Translations under genes and position numbers: made by a program
Notes under the pieces: model-generated
What the model saw: the letters and a program-made list of their open reading frames with translations, nothing else
Told to the model about the DNA's origin: nothing
The model's database searches: none
NCBI RefSeq assembly: GCF_029428675.1
Contig: NZ_JAJNEL010000001.1
Coordinates: 1,550,001-1,614,000, forward strand
Reading direction: 5' to 3'
From: Streptomyces sp. JH14
GTDB taxonomy: Bacteria > Actinomycetota > Actinomycetes > Streptomycetales > Streptomycetaceae
DNA length: 64,000 bases
In this document: positions 63,123 to 64,000 of the stretch, piece after piece
Layout: every line of letters begins with the position of its first letter
Position numbering within the stretch: the first letter of the stretch is position 1

Positions 63123-64000
63123 TCACGAGGCATCCGCCCTGGCCGACTTCAGCGGTACGGCGGGGTCGGCCGCCCGCACCTGATCGAGCCGCGCCCCCGC
63201 CTCGATGAGTCTGCGCCCCTGGGCCAGATCACGCGGCCGCCCGACGGCGAGGACGGCAACCAGCGCGCCGTCCCGCAGCCAGCACACGGTCCAGGCCGGG
63301 TCTGCCGGGTCGCCGCGCCACAGCAGGGTGTCCGCGTCCCCGTGATGACCCGCGTACTGCACGAACCGGTCGAACTGCTCGGACCAGAAGTACGGCACGG
63401 GGTCGTACGTCAGGGGCTGCACCCCGCCGGTACCGGCGCCGATGATGTTGGCCGCGGCGGTCCGCGGCCCCTGGAGAGCGTTGTCCCAGTGGTGGACGAG
63501 AAGCCGCGTGCCGTACCGCGCGGAGGGGAAGGACGCGCAGTCGCCGACCGCGTACACATCCGGCAGCGAGGTGCGCAGTGCGTCGTCGGCGGTCACCGAC
63601 CCGTCCGGGCCCAGCGCAATGCCGGAGCCGGCCAGCCAGCCGGTGGCGGGCCGGGCGCCGATCCCGACGACCACCGCTCCGGCGGCGAGCGCGCGCCCGT
63701 CGGCGAGGACCACGCTGCCCTGCTCGATCCGGGCCACCGGCGTGCCCGTGAGGAGTTCGGCACCGCTCTGCGCGTACCAGCGGGCCATCGGGACGGCGAC
63801 CTCGGCGGGCAGAACGCCTGCCAGCGGCCTGTCGGCAGCCTCGACGACGGTGACCTCGCAGCCCGCGGCGCGCGCCGCGGTGGCGAACTCCGCGCCGATC
63901 CAGCCCGCGCCGACGACCACGACGGTGTGCTGCTCGTCGAGGACCGGCCGCAGCCGCGCGGCGTCGTCGAGGGTGCGCAGCAGATGGACGCCCGGCACCC
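63123..64000 (-). CDS. FAD/NAD(P) oxidoreductase, C-terminal part (cut by window edge)
   Basis: The last 292 codons of a pyridine nucleotide-disulfide oxidoreductase of the ferredoxin reductase or nitrite reductase-like group. Visible parts are the NAD-binding loop VVVVGAGWIGAEFATAARAAG (quoted as VVGAGWIGAEFA), the motif TSLPDVYAVGDCASFP that closes the FAD site, and a C-terminal reductase domain with YFWSEQFDRFVQYAG. The N-terminal FAD domain lies beyond the window. Electron partner and role are unknown. It is on the same strand as the Rv2175c-like gene, 106 bases upstream of it. Confidence 0.9.
   Translation of the reverse strand, partial: VPGVHLLRTLDDAARLRPVLDEQHTVVVVGAGWIGAEFATAARAAGCEVTVVEAADRPLAGVLPAEVAVPMARWYAQSGAELLTGTPVARIEQGSVVLADGRALAAGAVVVGIGARPATGWLAGSGIALGPDGSVTADDALRTSLPDVYAVGDCASFPSARYGTRLLVHHWDNALQGPRTAAANIIGAGTGGVQPLTYDPVPYFWSEQFDRFVQYAGHHGDADTLLWRGDPADPAWTVCWLRDGALVAVLAVGRPRDLAQGRRLIEAGARLDQVRAADPAVPLKSARADAS

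Noticed and set aside
1..64000. tRNA or rRNA genes, insertion sequences, prophage or integration sites
   Set aside because: No cloverleaf, transposase, integrase or flanking direct repeats were recognised; base composition and gene content are uniform core chromosome.

Overview
The window is high-GC actinobacterial chromosome, almost certainly Streptomyces. It has very high third-position GC and many GTG starts. It carries a Tat-exported PhoD-type phosphatase, DivIVA and SepF polar growth and division genes, and the actinobacterial families DUF3040, DUF4126, SAV_6107-type HEPN and Rv2175c. Gene order runs from hisD to thiE through the division and cell wall (dcw) cluster, as I remember it for Streptomyces core chromosomes. 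It is core rather than accessory DNA. I saw no insertion sequence, prophage, CRISPR array, rRNA or tRNA.

Region by region. 1-9.5 kb: the 5' part of hisD (minus strand), a beta-helix-like membrane protein, a helical hypothetical protein, a LON-domain protein and a YbaK-type deacylase; then on the minus strand a DUF2567 protein, an ABC-2 exporter pair and a NYN-domain nuclease-like protein; then a 59-residue basic protein. 9.5-19.4 kb: dnaE (minus), a DUF2252 kinase-like protein, a membrane protein, an anchored DsbA-like thioredoxin, PhoD and a secreted zinc metalloprotease. 19.4-26.6 kb: an alpha/beta hydrolase, a coupled rluD-GNAT pair, lspA and a DksA-like protein with a histone H1-like tail (all minus); then ileS (plus) behind a complete T-box leader.

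27-45 kb is the dcw cluster, all on the minus strand. In transcription order it is rsmH, ftsL, ftsI, murE, murF, mraY, murD, ftsW, murG, ftsQ, ftsZ, pgeF (ylmD), yggS (ylmE), sepF, yggT (ylmG), divIVA. Most junctions are 4-base overlaps or gaps under 20 bases, so translational coupling is likely. Together these genes make lipid II (MurE, MurF, MurD, MraY, MurG), polymerise and crosslink it at the septum (FtsW, FtsI), and assemble the divisome (FtsL, FtsQ, FtsZ, SepF) and the polar growth machine (DivIVA). murC, ddl, ftsA and mraZ are absent. A perfect GC-rich palindrome sits between murG and ftsQ, where some actinobacteria carry murC.

45-51 kb: a beta-carbonic anhydrase, then a coupled MoxR / DUF58 / transglutaminase operon. 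51-57 kb: DUF3040, a methyltransferase and a HEPN protein (minus), diverging from a three-gene operon of a degenerate ABC-ATPase-like protein, a YhgE/Pip membrane protein and a TetR regulator, with a TetR-type palindrome at the promoter. 57-64 kb: DUF4126, a CrtI-like FAD oxidoreductase, a Tyr/Gln-rich membrane protein, metF, thiE, an Rv2175c-like protein and the C-terminal part of an FAD oxidoreductase cut by the window edge.

The least ordinary items are the ABC-like protein that lacks normal ATPase residues, the H1-tailed DksA-like protein with a Cys3-Asp zinc-finger site, the translational T-box on ileS, and a short tandem duplication that makes a 13-codon bridging frame between the DUF58 and transglutaminase genes. 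I did not find a clearly new defence or mobile system.
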